64,000 nt of DNA from Monarcha castaneiventris obscurior (taxonomy: Eukaryota > Chordata > Aves > Passeriformes > Monarchidae). The stretch covers positions 2,931,501 through 2,995,500 of the forward strand of contig JAMPIT010000493.1 in NCBI GenBank assembly GCA_026261815.1. Direction: 5' to 3'. The notes under the pieces are model-generated. The model had not been told where the DNA came from, ran no database searches, and saw only the letters and a list, made by a program, of their open reading frames with translations. Numbering within the stretch: position 1 is the stretch's first letter; every line of letters starts with the position of its first letter. The translations under genes were made by a program, and so were the position numbers. Shown in pieces: positions 1-12,789 of this stretch.

Positions 1-541
1 AGGGGCAAAGCGAGCAAAGGCACAGTTAACAAATAGTGGGGTCCTTTCAGTGCCAGGCTGGGAGATTTTGTTGTCCTCAAAACTGAGTTCTGGGTAGCTT
101 GATGGCTGTTCCTGTGGGATCCTCCAGTGCTGCTCCAGGAGAGCTGCACTGCTCCCTCAGGAGAAGCACCCAAGGGGAACGCAGGCCAAGGACATCCTGT
201 AAATGCTGAAAATCTGCTGGGGCTGGAAATTCATCCTTGTGTGACTGGTGTGGGCTGGGGGAGCCATCGTGATAGAGGAAAGATACAGACATCGAGTCTG
301 TCTTTGGATGGGGTTGAAAGAGAGCTATCGGCATGTAGAAGATCAGGAGGGGTGATAAGATGCAAAAAGGTCCTTGTCTTTGGGGTGGGAAACTTTTCTG
401 GAAGCTCCAGACAGTGTGGAACACCTCAAACTGTGTCTGGCTTGGGATGTTTCTCCCTGGAAGATGCCCAGTTCACCCCCAGTAACCATCCTTCTGTTGC
501 ATGACGTGAGCTCCAGTCAGCCCTGCCCAGGCAAAGCTGCA

Positions 542-657
542 GGCTGTGGCTGATTCCTTATAAGATGAGGGGTTTATTTTACTTTATTCCTTTGTCAGAG
601 GCTGTGCCTATTTCCTTCTAAGGTGAGGGGTTTATTTTGCTTTATTCCTTTGACAGC
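542..657 (+). repeat. Two-copy 58-bp tandem duplication
   Basis: Positions 542-599 and 600-657 are direct copies. Both run from 'ggctgtg' through 'gaggggtttatttt' to 'ctttattccttt', with about eight mismatches by eye. It is a small local duplication with no coding content. Confidence 0.8.
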
Positions 658-1759
658 CTTCCTTGAGTTTTGCCAGCTCCTCTCTCTATCAGCCTGCAAG
701 ACCTAGAAGGAAACCACTGTCTTCAAAATGCTTTTTTGATGCCTGATTCAGGAAAAGAAAGAGAATTGTTTGAGAGTGCCCCTCTGAGTAACAGGCATTG
801 CTGGGGGTGTGTGAGGGACACTGCCTGGGTCCCAGGATGGGGACGGGGTGTCTTCACATTCTCAAGTCTGCAAATGCTCCACACATCTGGCATGAGAGAG
901 TCGGGCTGGACTGCTTGCCTTCTTTAGCAACTGGAAAGAATCCAGCCTGCCAGTTCCTGCTCATCCTGTGGTTTAGTGGATAATACTGATCCTTGTTCAA
1001 CTCCCACGCTTTAGTGCCTTGTGAGAGGGTAGGGAAGGCTTTGCAGAGCTTGAGCTGTGCTGGGACCCCAGTTCATCGCTGTGGAAGGCAGCATGAATAT
1101 TCATTATGCCTGGAGTGCTTGCTCCGTGGTTTTAATGAAATGTTTATGGTGACACAGGAGTGACTCTGGGATGGTGGCAGGCGTGAGGGATGCGGGGTGG
1201 CAGCCGCAGCTGAGGGGGAAGGGCTGTTTCTTTGAGCTCAAAGTGTCTTCACGAGTGCATTTCCAGGAGTTTGACTGGTGCTGCCGTTGTCTCCTGAGTG
1301 CCAGGACGAGAGTTTCGTGTCCTGTCCCCTGCAGCTGGGAGATGACTGCAGGCAGTGCACGGCTGGCTGAGCTCAGGCACCAGGAGCTGCACAAACCTGC
1401 GTTTTCTCAAGCAATCAGCAAAGCTGCTGAGCGACACAAATCAGAGTGACAGCCACATCAAGGCAGATCTGCCAGGGATGGGCACGCAGGCTTTGTTCTG
1501 GGACTGCACCAACGTGACCAAAGGTGAATCCAAGTGTCCCAAATCCTCAGCAGACCAAGGGTGCTCTGATCCTGTTGCTGGTGCTGCTCATGGGGCTGTT
1601 TCCTATCCACAGAACTGGGACAGCCGCTCTCTGAAGGAGGGTCTCTGAGAGCAAGAGGTGACATTGAGTTTTGGTGCTAGGTTGTCCCCCAGCCTCCCTG
1701 CCCTGCGAGAGGCTGTACAGGTCTCTCAGCAATATTACCTAGTTGGAGACCAGTCTGTT

Positions 1760-1829
1760 GGTTGCAGAGAGTTGGACTAGATGGCCTTTAGAGGTCCCTT
1801 CTAACCCCAACCATTCCATGATTCCATGG
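1760..1829 (+). mobile_element. CR1 LINE 3' tail fragment
   Basis: The sequence 'gagttggactagatggcc' followed by 'ccttctaacccc' and 'ccattccatgattcc' is the characteristic 3' end of avian CR1 retrotransposons. CR1 copies are usually severely 5'-truncated and end in short repeats rather than poly(A). Only the tail remains here; no reverse transcriptase frame survives. Confidence 0.85.
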
Positions 1830-4800
1830 CACGGCACAGAAATGGGTCTTCTTATTAAGAATTTCTTTTGAGATGAGCCCCATCAAAGCTGCTCACACAG
1901 GAGCTCTTCCCCACCTCTGACCTGAGGCTGCTGCACACCGTGGGCCTCCATCTGTGTGCTGAGCCCTGAGGAAGGTGTTCCATGAGGACAGGCTGGGGGT
2001 TTCAGTGCAGAGCAGGACTGCACAGACCAGAGGGGGTTGTGAGTGAGCCCTGCAGCTCTGCCTGCACTCCTGCCTCACTCACACCCGTGGATGTACAGGA
2101 GACAGATGAGGCGAGCAGGTTCTGGTGTGACTGTGGCTGCCAGCAGACACAGATCATGGATTAAACACATGCATGGCAAGAAAGGGGCTTTCTTGAGGCA
2201 CACAGAGGGGCCTGCTGTTGCCGTGCAGCCCCGCTCCTCCCAGCCCCATGCTAACAGCATTATCAATGTGTTTATACGAAGCTTGGCTGCAAAATGCCTC
2301 ATCGGCCTCAAGTTTTTTTGAGCGAGTCTGTAGCTTTGCTAAATACTCCTTTTATTGTGCTGCCAGAGGCTCTCCCAGAGGCCACTAAAGGAGGTGGCCT
2401 GTTTGGCCACAGTGATATCTGGACCGGAGATTGAATTCCCGCATGTCTTAAATCTGTCTCCAGACTGGCAAGCGACCAAGTGGGCATCTCTTTCTGCAGC
2501 TAATTGGCTGTTTATGTGCAAACTGGCCTCTGGCTGCTTCCACGAGGCCTGGCTCACCAGAGCTGCCCGAGAGCATCCTCTTACAGCCCTCGCTGAGTGC
2601 CTGGGCTGTGCAGGGGATGGTGATGACGGGGACAGCCCTGCCCGGCTCCTGGGTCACCATGGCTGGCTCTGAGCGAGTGCCCGGAGCTGCTCTGGGCTGT
2701 TAGCACTTCTCTGCAGCACAGGGATTGCTGTCTGGCCTCCAGCTGGCAGGAGATGCTTTCCCAAGCTACAGGCAAGCGCTGTGGAGAAGTTTTGTCTGGA
2801 AAGCATCTCCCGAAGTGGAGCAGAGCAGAGGAGAGGTCCTTGGCTGGGATGTGCACACTTGAGGCTGGAGCTGGTGGGACACAGTGTCCCTGCAGTGATC
2901 AAGGTCCTTCTTGCAGGAGGCAGCAGAGCAGTTCTGTTTGACTCTCAGGAATGTCATGTGGTTGTTGAACCAACCAGACTGGGGGTTCTGTGATGCAGGG
3001 GGGTTTTTTCTGGAGGTGTGGGGAGAAGGAAGGTATTCAAGGACAGAGCCCAGGTGTGGTAGTTTATTCCCTTGTGTCAAGGTAAACCTGGCTGTGTTGG
3101 TCTGTCTGTGATTGCTTGGGAATAACAACATCCCCTGAGCTTATGGACACTGCCAGTCCCTGCTGAAGCAGATGCTTAATGCATCCAGCGCTTTCCTCCT
3201 GTCATTCCTTTATAAGGAAAAACATTTCAGATTTAGTTTCCACCTTATTTTAACTTCTCGTAAAAGAGGGCAGCTTCATTCTTTTGGTGGAACATCAAGT
3301 CCAATACTCCCTGGCCTGGTGTGGTTATTATGGGCACTTGGTACGATGAGTAAAAAACGTCAGCACAGTAATTGGAGTGGGTGATGGGGTGGCAAGTGGT
3401 GCCTGCAGTCTGGAGATGGCAGAAGAGATAACACATGACCTCCTTGTGGCATGGCTTGGTGTGATGGCACTGACCACATCTCCTTGGAAAGGGGAATTGG
3501 CCCTGTTCCACTTTCCCTGCTGGGCTTGGCCACGGGGGTTTATGGGCACCAGAAAGATGGGCAGCGTGTGGGCAGAGAGAGCCCAGCCCTGGCTGCCACT
3601 GCGAAGGGCAAGGGCCAGCTCTGCTCCTTCAGGGCGTTTGAACTCTGCTGTGCTCATTGAGGAGCTCGGGTGCCAGAGCTAATTGCCCAGCAGCCTGCAG
3701 CAGGATGCTCTGTGCCGCTGCCCAGTGCAGGTGCTGAGCTCTGCCCCGTTCCAGACCCCCAAACTCAGCCCATCCGCAGACTTTTACTGCTTGTTGGGGG
3801 ATTGCCAGGGGGGAGTTTCTCTGCCCTTGCCTTGCTTGCTGGAAATCTCCCCCTCTCCCTCCTGGCTTGGTGCCCTCTCTCCGTGGCTGGTGTTCTGCCC
3901 CCAGTGTGCTCACGGGCCTCTTTCCCATTTAGGGAAAAGCTGGATGGCCCTTGCTTTTGGCCTGCTTGCAGCACATGTCCAAGTTGATTTTTTTCTATTT
4001 TTTCAATCCTCTTTTGTCTCTGGAGGCTGAAACCCCCAGCGTCACCTAGCTGTGTGTGCCAGTGGTGGCTCTTGGAAAGCTGCACTGGGGCAGGTTGGAG
4101 GGGGAAGCCCAAGTGTTGTCCTGCTCAGGGTGAGCCTGGCGGGGTGGTGACAGCATCAGTTCTCTCCTGCAGCAACGATTTAATCTCAGCAGAAACAGGT
4201 GCCCTGCAGCAGAGAGCCCTCAGGCACAGGCTGTGCACAGGCAAGGGATGGAGCAGGCAGCAGGGCTGAGCAGGGCAAAGGGAGAGGAAGCTGAAGGAAA
4301 TTCCCCTAAAAATGTTGACTCATTGCTTTTTATTTTTTCCCTACTCCAGATTTTTAAATCAGCTGTGAAACTTCTGCATCTGTAGAAGATGCTGAGTTGG
4401 CAGTGCTGGGTGTCTGCAGGATGGATTGGGGGACAAAAGCTGGTGTGCAGTGGGAGACCTGGTTAGAGGGGGCTCTGCCATCCCCTTGCCATGCTTTTCC
4501 AGCAGGAGAGACAACCGGAGTCTGAGCTGCCTCCTGTGTTTGGGGTAGATCCCTTGAACCCACAGCTGGGGGTTGTTGCTTTAGTGGTGCCCAGCACAGC
4601 TCGGCCCCGTCAACCACTGGATCCTGCTGGGGTCATACTGGGATCTGCTTAGTGGGAGTTACCGCGGATGTGTCTTTTGTGCGAGTCTGAGAGGGCTGTA
4701 ATGACTTTCTGGGAGGGTGGTTTAATGAGGTGTAAAATCCAAGGCAGACCCTGCCCTTGCTGAGTGCCCTCAGGCCGGTCCCTCTCTTTCCCGTTTGGTT

Positions 4801-6320
4801 CCTCGAGCCCAGCAGTTGAGCAGCACCGATCCTGCCTGATTTTAGTGTGCCCGTGTTGGACCTGCCGAGCTCTCCCCAGCAGCAGTTGAGCTGAGGGCGT
4901 TTCCCCGGGCCATGAGCATCACAGGGCATCCAAATTCCCATCTGCATGGAGACAGGAGCACGCAGCCCATGGACCTCGGCAGCAGTTCCTGCCCACTTGT
5001 GCACGTTTCCCATCCCTGCGTGGCGGAGCTGGAGCAGAAGGGAGCTGCCAGTGGTGCTCGGTGCTGTGTGGACGCTGCTGATCACACCTCGGCATCCCCA
5101 CTGGTGCTTTCGCTACCATCTGCCGAAACCTTGAAAAGGAAAGGAAAATTGTGTTCATTCTTCCTCTCCTTCCTTTCCCCCTGCCCTTGTGTCCTCCTCC
5201 TGGTGTGCAGTGAGCTCCCACACCGCGTCCACACTGCCCAGAGGAAGCTGAGTGGGTGTGGGGCTGTGGCTCCATCTGGGAATTGTTCTTATCAGACTGG
5301 TTTATGTCAAAAAGGAATAATAATAATAATAAAACCTTTGATGGTAGGCAGGGAGATCAGGAGGTACAGCTGCTCCTGAGGCCTGACCTGCAGCTTGTGG
5401 TGCTTCCTGAGCCTTTACAGGGAGTTTTAGGGTCTTTGTGCTGCAGCAGATTTCGCTGCGTGCCTGAAATATCTCGGAGGAGCAGGGAGAAACAACGGGG
5501 GCTGGCGCAGGGAGCACGAGCTGCTGGAAATGGCTCTCTGAGAAGCAGGGGAGAGGCATAAGAAAAGCAAGTTTCCTGCCATGGAGCTGGTATATTTATG
5601 ACTGGAAAGTTTTGGGTTGAAAAGGTCGCGGGCAGGCGGCTGAGGGAGCAGCAGAGGCAGGGGCTGCGAGAGGCGATTCCCCAGCTCTGCAGTGGGGTTG
5701 GGAGGGTCCCATGGGGGGCTGGTGGCCACGTGTGATGGGAGAGGCACCAGAGGGGTGAAGGACAGTGCCCAGGGCAGTTGGGATGTGCGGGGGAGGCAGG
5801 ATGGCGTGGGATTTGTACCCGTGGGGCTGCGGAGGGGCTGGGCTGTGCCGGCCCCCTCCCCTTGCTGTGCAGGGATGGAGTTTCCAGCCCTGCCTTGGAC
5901 ACCACGTGAACATGAGACATGCACATCTGGAAGTGGAGTGCATGTAGCACTGCCAGTTTATTTATTTCTGCAAATTCTCCCTAATTAGGGACTGCTGGGA
6001 AGTTGACAGTGCTGGAAATGGCCTCTTTCCAAGGGGTTCAGTGTTCTGGCTGACCCTCACCTTCTCTTCCTCCCGCTGCAACCACTGTAAGGGTGCAAGC
6101 GGTGAAAAGGTGTTCCCTGCCTCAGGGCCCAGACACTGCAATTCCTTCTGGAGTCGGCCACGCAGGAAGGTTTTCCAAAGGAAACGTGCAGGGCCCTGTG
6201 TGTGTGTTAAACTCATTAAGGATGAGCAAGGTTTCTGAAGCGTCTTGTTTCTATTAAAACATCTGTGCTGTCACGAGACACCGAGTTCTGTGCCTGTTTG
6301 GCCTTAATGTTAAAAAGCTG

Positions 6321-6362
6321 CAATTAATAATTAATTTTTTTTAAATAATTAAAGTAATTAAG
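6321..6362. promoter_or_regulatory. AT-rich patch of TAAT/ATTA motifs (possible homeodomain sites)
   Basis: About 40 bp hold repeated TTAATT/AATTAA cores on both strands in otherwise GC-rich surroundings, including 'aattaataattaatt', which is nearly its own reverse complement. TAATTA is a generic homeodomain core. The motif alone does not show function, and simple AT-rich drift is an equal explanation. Confidence 0.2.
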
Positions 6363-9300
6363 TCAGTTTTCTGCTTGGATCCCAAACCGCACCTCCCAGG
6401 TTCTTAGTGATGTCTGATGTGAAACTGAGAAGAACAAGAGCTTGAGACTGAGTTTGTTTTAACTGCCTGAGGTTCAGGCAGATGCAGTTCCTGATCCTCT
6501 TTCCATTTCCTTCCTCTGCAAGTGTCCCCTGCAGTTTAATCAACACGAGTTGTGCTTCCCTTCCCTCCCCTTTCCCCTCCCCGGGCGCGTGGGCTGCCCG
6601 CCCACTCCACCAGTGGCATGGGGACACCGCAGCCCTCCCGGGGTGGCTGGGATGATGTGCCTGGCCCAGGCTCGGGGCAGCATTTCCCTTTCCAGGCTCT
6701 CAGCACGCACAATAGCCGAAATCACTGTCTCGGCATGAAATGCTTCCAGCCGGGCCACGGGGCTAGCGTGAGGTGCTGGGACTGCAGTGAGCTCAACCTG
6801 TGCAGGCAGGTCCCCAGGTCAGTGGGCTCAGAGGCCATGGGAGGGTGTTGGAGGGGGCAGAGCTGTGCCCCCCAGCCCAGCCGTGTGCCCCTGGAGCCCA
6901 GCACAGAGGGTGCTGACCCACAGCATCTTTCCTGCTATGGTCTCAGGTCCCTGGCTTGACTCCCACCTCAGCACTGGGGTAGCACAGGGTGACCCCATCA
7001 ATCCCCAGGGAGGTGTTGGGGACCATCAAGGATGAGCGCAGTGGGAGCAGGACAGACTCAGCTCTGTTTCCAGGTGAGCAGGGTGAGAGGGTGGGCATTG
7101 GTCCTCCCCTTGCCCTGCTTGGTGTCACTGCACGTGATGCATCCCTTGTCCTGCCCAAGAACAGGCTGGTACCTCCTCTGTGTGCTGATTCCATGAGGTT
7201 AAAAATGGAGGCAAGCCTTGATCTTCAGAGCTGTGTCCCTGCTGGGGGTGGGGAGAAGGGACTGGGGCTGTCTGTGCTTATTCCTCCACCCTCCCGGCTC
7301 CCATGGGACATCTCAGCTCCAGGCTGTCCCCAAACACCAAGTTTGCTGTGTGCCCTGTTTGTGCAGTGAATATCTGGGAAGCTGTAGGTTCAGGGACCTT
7401 CCCATTCCTTGTGTTATATTTAATCTCCTACGAGCAGAAAGCTCTTTGGCCCTTTGCTCCCTTGATTTCACATCAGTCTCTTTATACCTCCCATCACTAG
7501 CTGGTAAAATGTTCTCAGTTCCGCTCTTATTGATCCCTTTACACCATAACCATATTTGGGGTTGGATTGGGGTTTTTTTGTTCCCTTGGCAACGGTGATC
7601 TTTGCCCACTGCAGCTGTTCTCTGTGGTGCATCTGTGGGTGATGCTTCTGGCAGCCCCATCCCCTCCCCACCTTCCTGTGGGCTGTGAGTGCTGCTGGGT
7701 AGCCAGGTTGGCTCACGGTAGAGCACTGGTGATTTCTGCTTTGCTGCTAAAAGTCTCTCATTTCATACATTTTAAGAGACATTCACTTTAAGTCTGTGAC
7801 TTCAACTCCATTGGTGACTCGTGGTCATGCTGGGACCTACTGGGACAGTGAGGTCCTTTGTGCTGAGGCTCTGTCCATGAGCAAAGACTTTATTAAAAGC
7901 CCTTTAAGTGCGGCCCATCTATCATTCTTCCAGATTTTGTCCAGTCTTCAAAGATACCTGACCCTTTCTGTGCAGGTGCCCGGGTGTGTGGCACTAAGGG
8001 ACGAGGTCTGGCAGCATTTTCTTTTAGGGAAAAAAAAAACCCAAACAGTTCGTTATCCAGAAATCTCAAATTAGCAAACACATTTTGAATTACTTTAGCT
8101 TTTCCCATGCCCTCGGTTTCCTTGCGGAGGAAGGGAAGTGTGACTAGCACTGAAGTGCGTCCGTCCTCCCTGTGTTTCCTACCCTTCGGAAGCAGGAAGA
8201 TCCTGGAGTCTTGGGAAAGAGCCTCTTTTCGTGACAATTCCTGCGTAATCAGGGCTGGATTCGCGCCGTCATCTCCATGAAACCATGGGCGGAGGTGATG
8301 GGAACCGTGTGTGATTTTCCTTCCGGAGTCCCCTCGTCCCTGGGCAGTGACAGCAGCACTTCCCAAGGAGCCAGGGGCTCCCAGCACGGCTCCCTGCCAC
8401 AGCCAGCCCTGCTCTCGTGACCTGCCAGCTCCCCGATTCTGAGTGACGGCTGTCCCGTGCCTCAGTTTCCCCACCTGTCATTGGAGATGACTGCAGCTCT
8501 TCCAGGTGGGTTTGGAAGCAGAGGTGGTTTTTGGGGCAGAAGCAGCGCAGGAACTCAGCAGAGGAGTGGAGAGGAAGGTAATGGCAGCAGCCTTAATTTT
8601 GGGCTTGGAGAGAAGAGCTGTGACTCACATCCCTTCACCTTTAAAATCTGCCTCGTCTGGGTTATGATAAATCTGTCTCTCCCTGTGACCCTGCGCTGGT
8701 GCTGCCGAGCTGCCGGTGCTGAGCTGGAAGTGATGCCCTGAGCACGCTGGGGTTGGTGTCTCACGGTGCAAGGGCCTCCAGCCACGCACTGCACCTTCCC
8801 ATAAGGGCTGGCAAGGAGGTTTCACCCGTGATCACCAGCAGGAGGTGTTTGGCTCTCAATAGGAACATTAAGTGGTTAATAATAACGATATTTAGCTGCC
8901 CCTACATGTAATTCTGGTCTGTTAGGATCGAGACATCTTACAGAAGAGGCCAGAATCAATGAAGAGTTTTGTTTGCTAATTAAAATGCGAGGAGGAAGGG
9001 GAAGATTCTGTGGATGAATTAGCCACTTTTGTGCAGGAGATAATTTAAGGCTCAGGTAGCCACAATGACTCATGGCCCCGGTCTAACCCAGCCTGATGCT
9101 CATGACTGCAGCAGATTTGCGAGACTGATAAGAGCTGTCGGGTTCAGAAAAACCTTGACTTGTGGGAGGAAGAAAATCTGCCTGAAAAACTGCATTCTTA
9201 GCAGAGTGCGAGGAAACTGCATGGTGCTGTTTGAGATGGGTTTGGATAGGAAAGTCCCTTTTCTGCCTTAGCCTGTTAAGGGATCTTCTAAAGCTGATAT

Positions 9301-12300
9301 GTGCCATCTCCTTGTTCGGGTTGGGTTTTTTGTCTCTTATGATTTTTCTTCTCCTTGAAGTGACTTTCTAAGTCTGGTTGCTTTGTGATCCCCCATACCC
9401 ATGCCAGGGCAGAGGCTGTGCCCAGCATTGGCTGCTTCTGGAGGAGTTTGAGCTGAGCTCTGGAGAAGCCCTCAAGGCACATCCCTGCAGTGGGGCAGGA
9501 GAGGCCAGGGGTGAAGCACTCAGAGAAAAAGGGTTAAAGTTTCTTGCATTTGCCAGCTCTCGTGGCACCAATCCAATTTTAGCTTTGTATCTATAACTGA
9601 GTGATCAGCAGATTTTACAGACTGCCTTTCTGGGGCAGGAAATCACTTCTAGGCCAGTAAAACCACTTTGCAGGAAGTTTCTTGCTCATCTGAAGAGCAG
9701 AGTGGTGGTGAAGGAGAAAGGGCTGGGCAGTCAGTGATGGCCTGGCGTAGTAAGGAAACAAGAAATATTTCTACCGCAACCTAACACAGCAAGGAAAATA
9801 TTTACCTTAAATTCTCCTGCAGCCAGAGCTTTGGAGAACAGGGATTTTATCTTGGGCAGCAGCTGCTGTGTAGAGTATCCCAAAGGTCTCATCAAACCAG
9901 GAGCTTGAGGTGAGGCCACTGGTACAGTAAAAACAGTGAGTGAGACCCTTGGTTGTGTGAGCAAGGGGAGCAGCAAGTGACAGATGAGAGTGAAGAGACA
10001 GAAAAGTGAGTTCCATCTCTTTTGAGGTAAAAATTAAAATGTAATTACAAACACCCGTGACACATTGAGAGCTGGGAGCAGGAAAGCCAGATAAGAGAAG
10101 GGAAGAAAATACCTGCCACAAGGACAGAAGGAGCAGAACCTGATTGCTTTATCAAAGGGAGTGTTGGTGATGTGATCAGTGTGGGAGATCTGTCACCAGG
10201 AGAAGTCTCAGGGTCCTCAGTCTCCTCGCTCCACCTGGAAAGGGCACAGCAGGGGCTGTGCCAAAAATGTGTTTGGCTGAGCGGTACAACACTGGTGCTA
10301 TGCTGGCAGGCAACCCGAAAAATCAATTCCAGGGGAGGAGGCAGCTTCTCCATCCCTCTGGGATGAGGGCCCAGCTTCCCAGGGTTGCCTGCCTTTCTAG
10401 AAGAAGGATTTAGTTGAATGTAAGCTTTTGGGTTGAGGATGCAGGTAGAAAACCAGATGAAATGGGGTTTGGTTATGTGCAGCTTGGACAAGGGGATGAT
10501 TTTTCTGGTCTGATGCGCTTGTCTGACATGGCTCAAAGAGATAAAAGGGCAAGAAAGTCTCCAAGAGAGAGAAGGATGGGCTTATGTCCCTGGAGGAAAT
10601 CTTGCTCCTCTTCTACTCGCAGGCGCTTGGGGTATGTGCTGTGGGGTGAGCTGTTTACATACCTTGCTGCTTTAAATATTTACTGTTAGAGCTCTGGATA
10701 TTCTTGTTATTCTTCAGTTGCTGTAATTTTCCATCTTTCTCTCCCCCTTTCAGTGCCTTAGGTGCACATGGGTGCAATATGACCCAGCTGGTTTTAATGA
10801 AAAGGAACTCCTGCTTATAGCCCGGATATTTTATTTCACACTTCTCAGGGCTCTCCTCTCGGCTGCTTGATTTGCTAAACTTTTATTAGATCCAGGATGA
10901 TAACATCGCCTTTGCTTCGGAAACGCAGAGTGACCCAGGGAGCTGGGGCTGACCCAAACTGCCTCAGCCTCTCCTGCTGATATGCTCTGAGCTTCTTCAC
11001 CAGCCCTGTGAGACCAGCAGACGTCATTGTGATGCTCCCCACCACAGTCCATCAAGCAATGTTTTGTGGGTTTTTCTAGTGGTTTACCTCTTCTTGCCTC
11101 CTGTTGACTTCAAAAGCAGGATCCCCATCACAGCATCACACCAATCCCTGTGTGACCTAGTTCAGAGAGTGCCACCAAACTCAAAGCAGGGACTCTGACA
11201 CTGAATCTTGTGGGATTGGCAAGGGGAAAGACTCTGAACATCAAAAATTGTGTTTGGTCCTTCCTCAGATTGCCCACATTGCTCTTGTAAACTCTTCTTT
11301 ACAATAATGATTTTTAGTTTGTCTTGCTTAGTTCATTTTTTTCCCCGCCTTAAACCCATTCTACAACTCTGTTCCTACTGTTTAACAGACTTTGTAAGAG
11401 GCTAATCCAGGTTCTGCTCTTGCAGTGAGCGAGTTGTCCATAGTTTTTAACAAAGTGGGGTTTTTTTCTCTCTCAGTAACAAAGTTAATTATTGACAGTT
11501 ACATTTTTACCTGCCTGAAATGGATTGCGGATGTGACCCGCACAGGAGCAGGAGCGCTGGGGAAGAGGAAAATAAAGACACTTTCTTTCAGAAATCAATG
11601 CCAGTGAGGCGGGTCAGCCCTCTGCGATGCTGTGTGGTCAGGGTGGGGACAGCAGGTACCTGGCACCCAGGTGTTGAGCTCAGTGTCACGGCAGCCACAG
11701 GTCCATGGTCATTCCTGTTCTCCTCCAAGCCATCGGGAAGAGCTGATGGTGTTCAGACGGGATGACAGCACGGAGCTTTACTGGCAGTGTGTCACGCAGG
11801 GAAGTGTTTCTGTTCCCATATTGTGATGGAGGGAGATGCAGAGCTGCTCCTCCCTGCGCTGCTCTGGTGCGGTGGTTTCTGACACCACGAGGAGAGCCAG
11901 AAATGAAAGAGCTGAGCGCTGCTGTCTGCCAGAGGGAAGGAAACCCACTGTACCTACCTTGAAATACCACACTTCTGTTGTAAAAGTGCGTTCTCAAGAT
12001 TATTTAAACAGTTCTTGTGTTTTCAGGTAATGCCTTTCCTTGGACAGTACGGATAATCTGGAGCTTGTTGAGTCTGGGAAATTGGTGCTGTTGGTTTCAT
12101 TTTCTGGTTCGTGTGCACTCTGGGGGAGTCCGTGGGGTTTGCAGACTCTGAACGTGTGAAATTAAAAGGGTGACATCAGTGGTGAAGCTCGTACTTTCTG
12201 CAGTAACAGGCAGTAACTGTATTGCTGTTTTGCATAATTCTTCTTTATGGTTCACCCAAAGTGGACTAAAAGCCCAACCCATTCATTTTTCCTTTCCTGT

Positions 12301-12789
12301 TGATGTGCCTGGACACATTTCAGCGGGTATCATCACTTTAAAATGATGCTATTAAAACACAGGGCGGGGAGGATGAAAAGAGGGTCAAGAGGGCAGGATC
12401 TGAATCAACACCGGAAGGGAGAAGCATCAGATGGCGAGATGCTCAACCTGAGAGGGTGTGAGAGGCAGGGAAGAGGCAGCAGTGTCGCGGAAGGAGCGGG
12501 TGTCGATGCCCGGAGCTGGCGTTTGCCTCGCTGGCTCTGGCTGGAGCGGAGGGAGCTGCGGCAGCATTGAGTGTTCAGCGCTGCGCTCACCATCGGAGCG
12601 AGTTTTGCAGCCCCTTCTGCTGCTGCAGTGATGGTTTTCCAGAGCAGGCTGCTTGGATTTGGCAGCGGTGGGTTAGCACAGTCGCTTCTAGCGCTGGTTT
12701 GATTTTTGAGGAATTAAAAAAAACGGAGCGTGGCCGAGTTGTCCCTTTCCAAACAAGGGTAAACCGAGAAGTGAAAGGTTCAGCAATGC

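Larger units (their letters stand above)
1..12789. other. Non-coding region upstream of the SEPTIN9 MADPAV first exon
   Basis: No coding exon can be supported here. Open frames are short, mutually overlapping on both strands and match no family I recognise. I looked for the first exon of the longest SEPTIN9 isoform (human start MKKSYSGGTR) and did not see it, so this is probably either intron of that isoform or 5' flanking DNA. Contents I can name are a 58-bp direct duplication (542-657), a CR1 tail (about 1760-1829), a short AAT run (about 5317-5334) and an AT-rich homeodomain-site-like patch (6321-6362). The rest looks like ordinary unique avian intronic sequence. Confidence 0.6.
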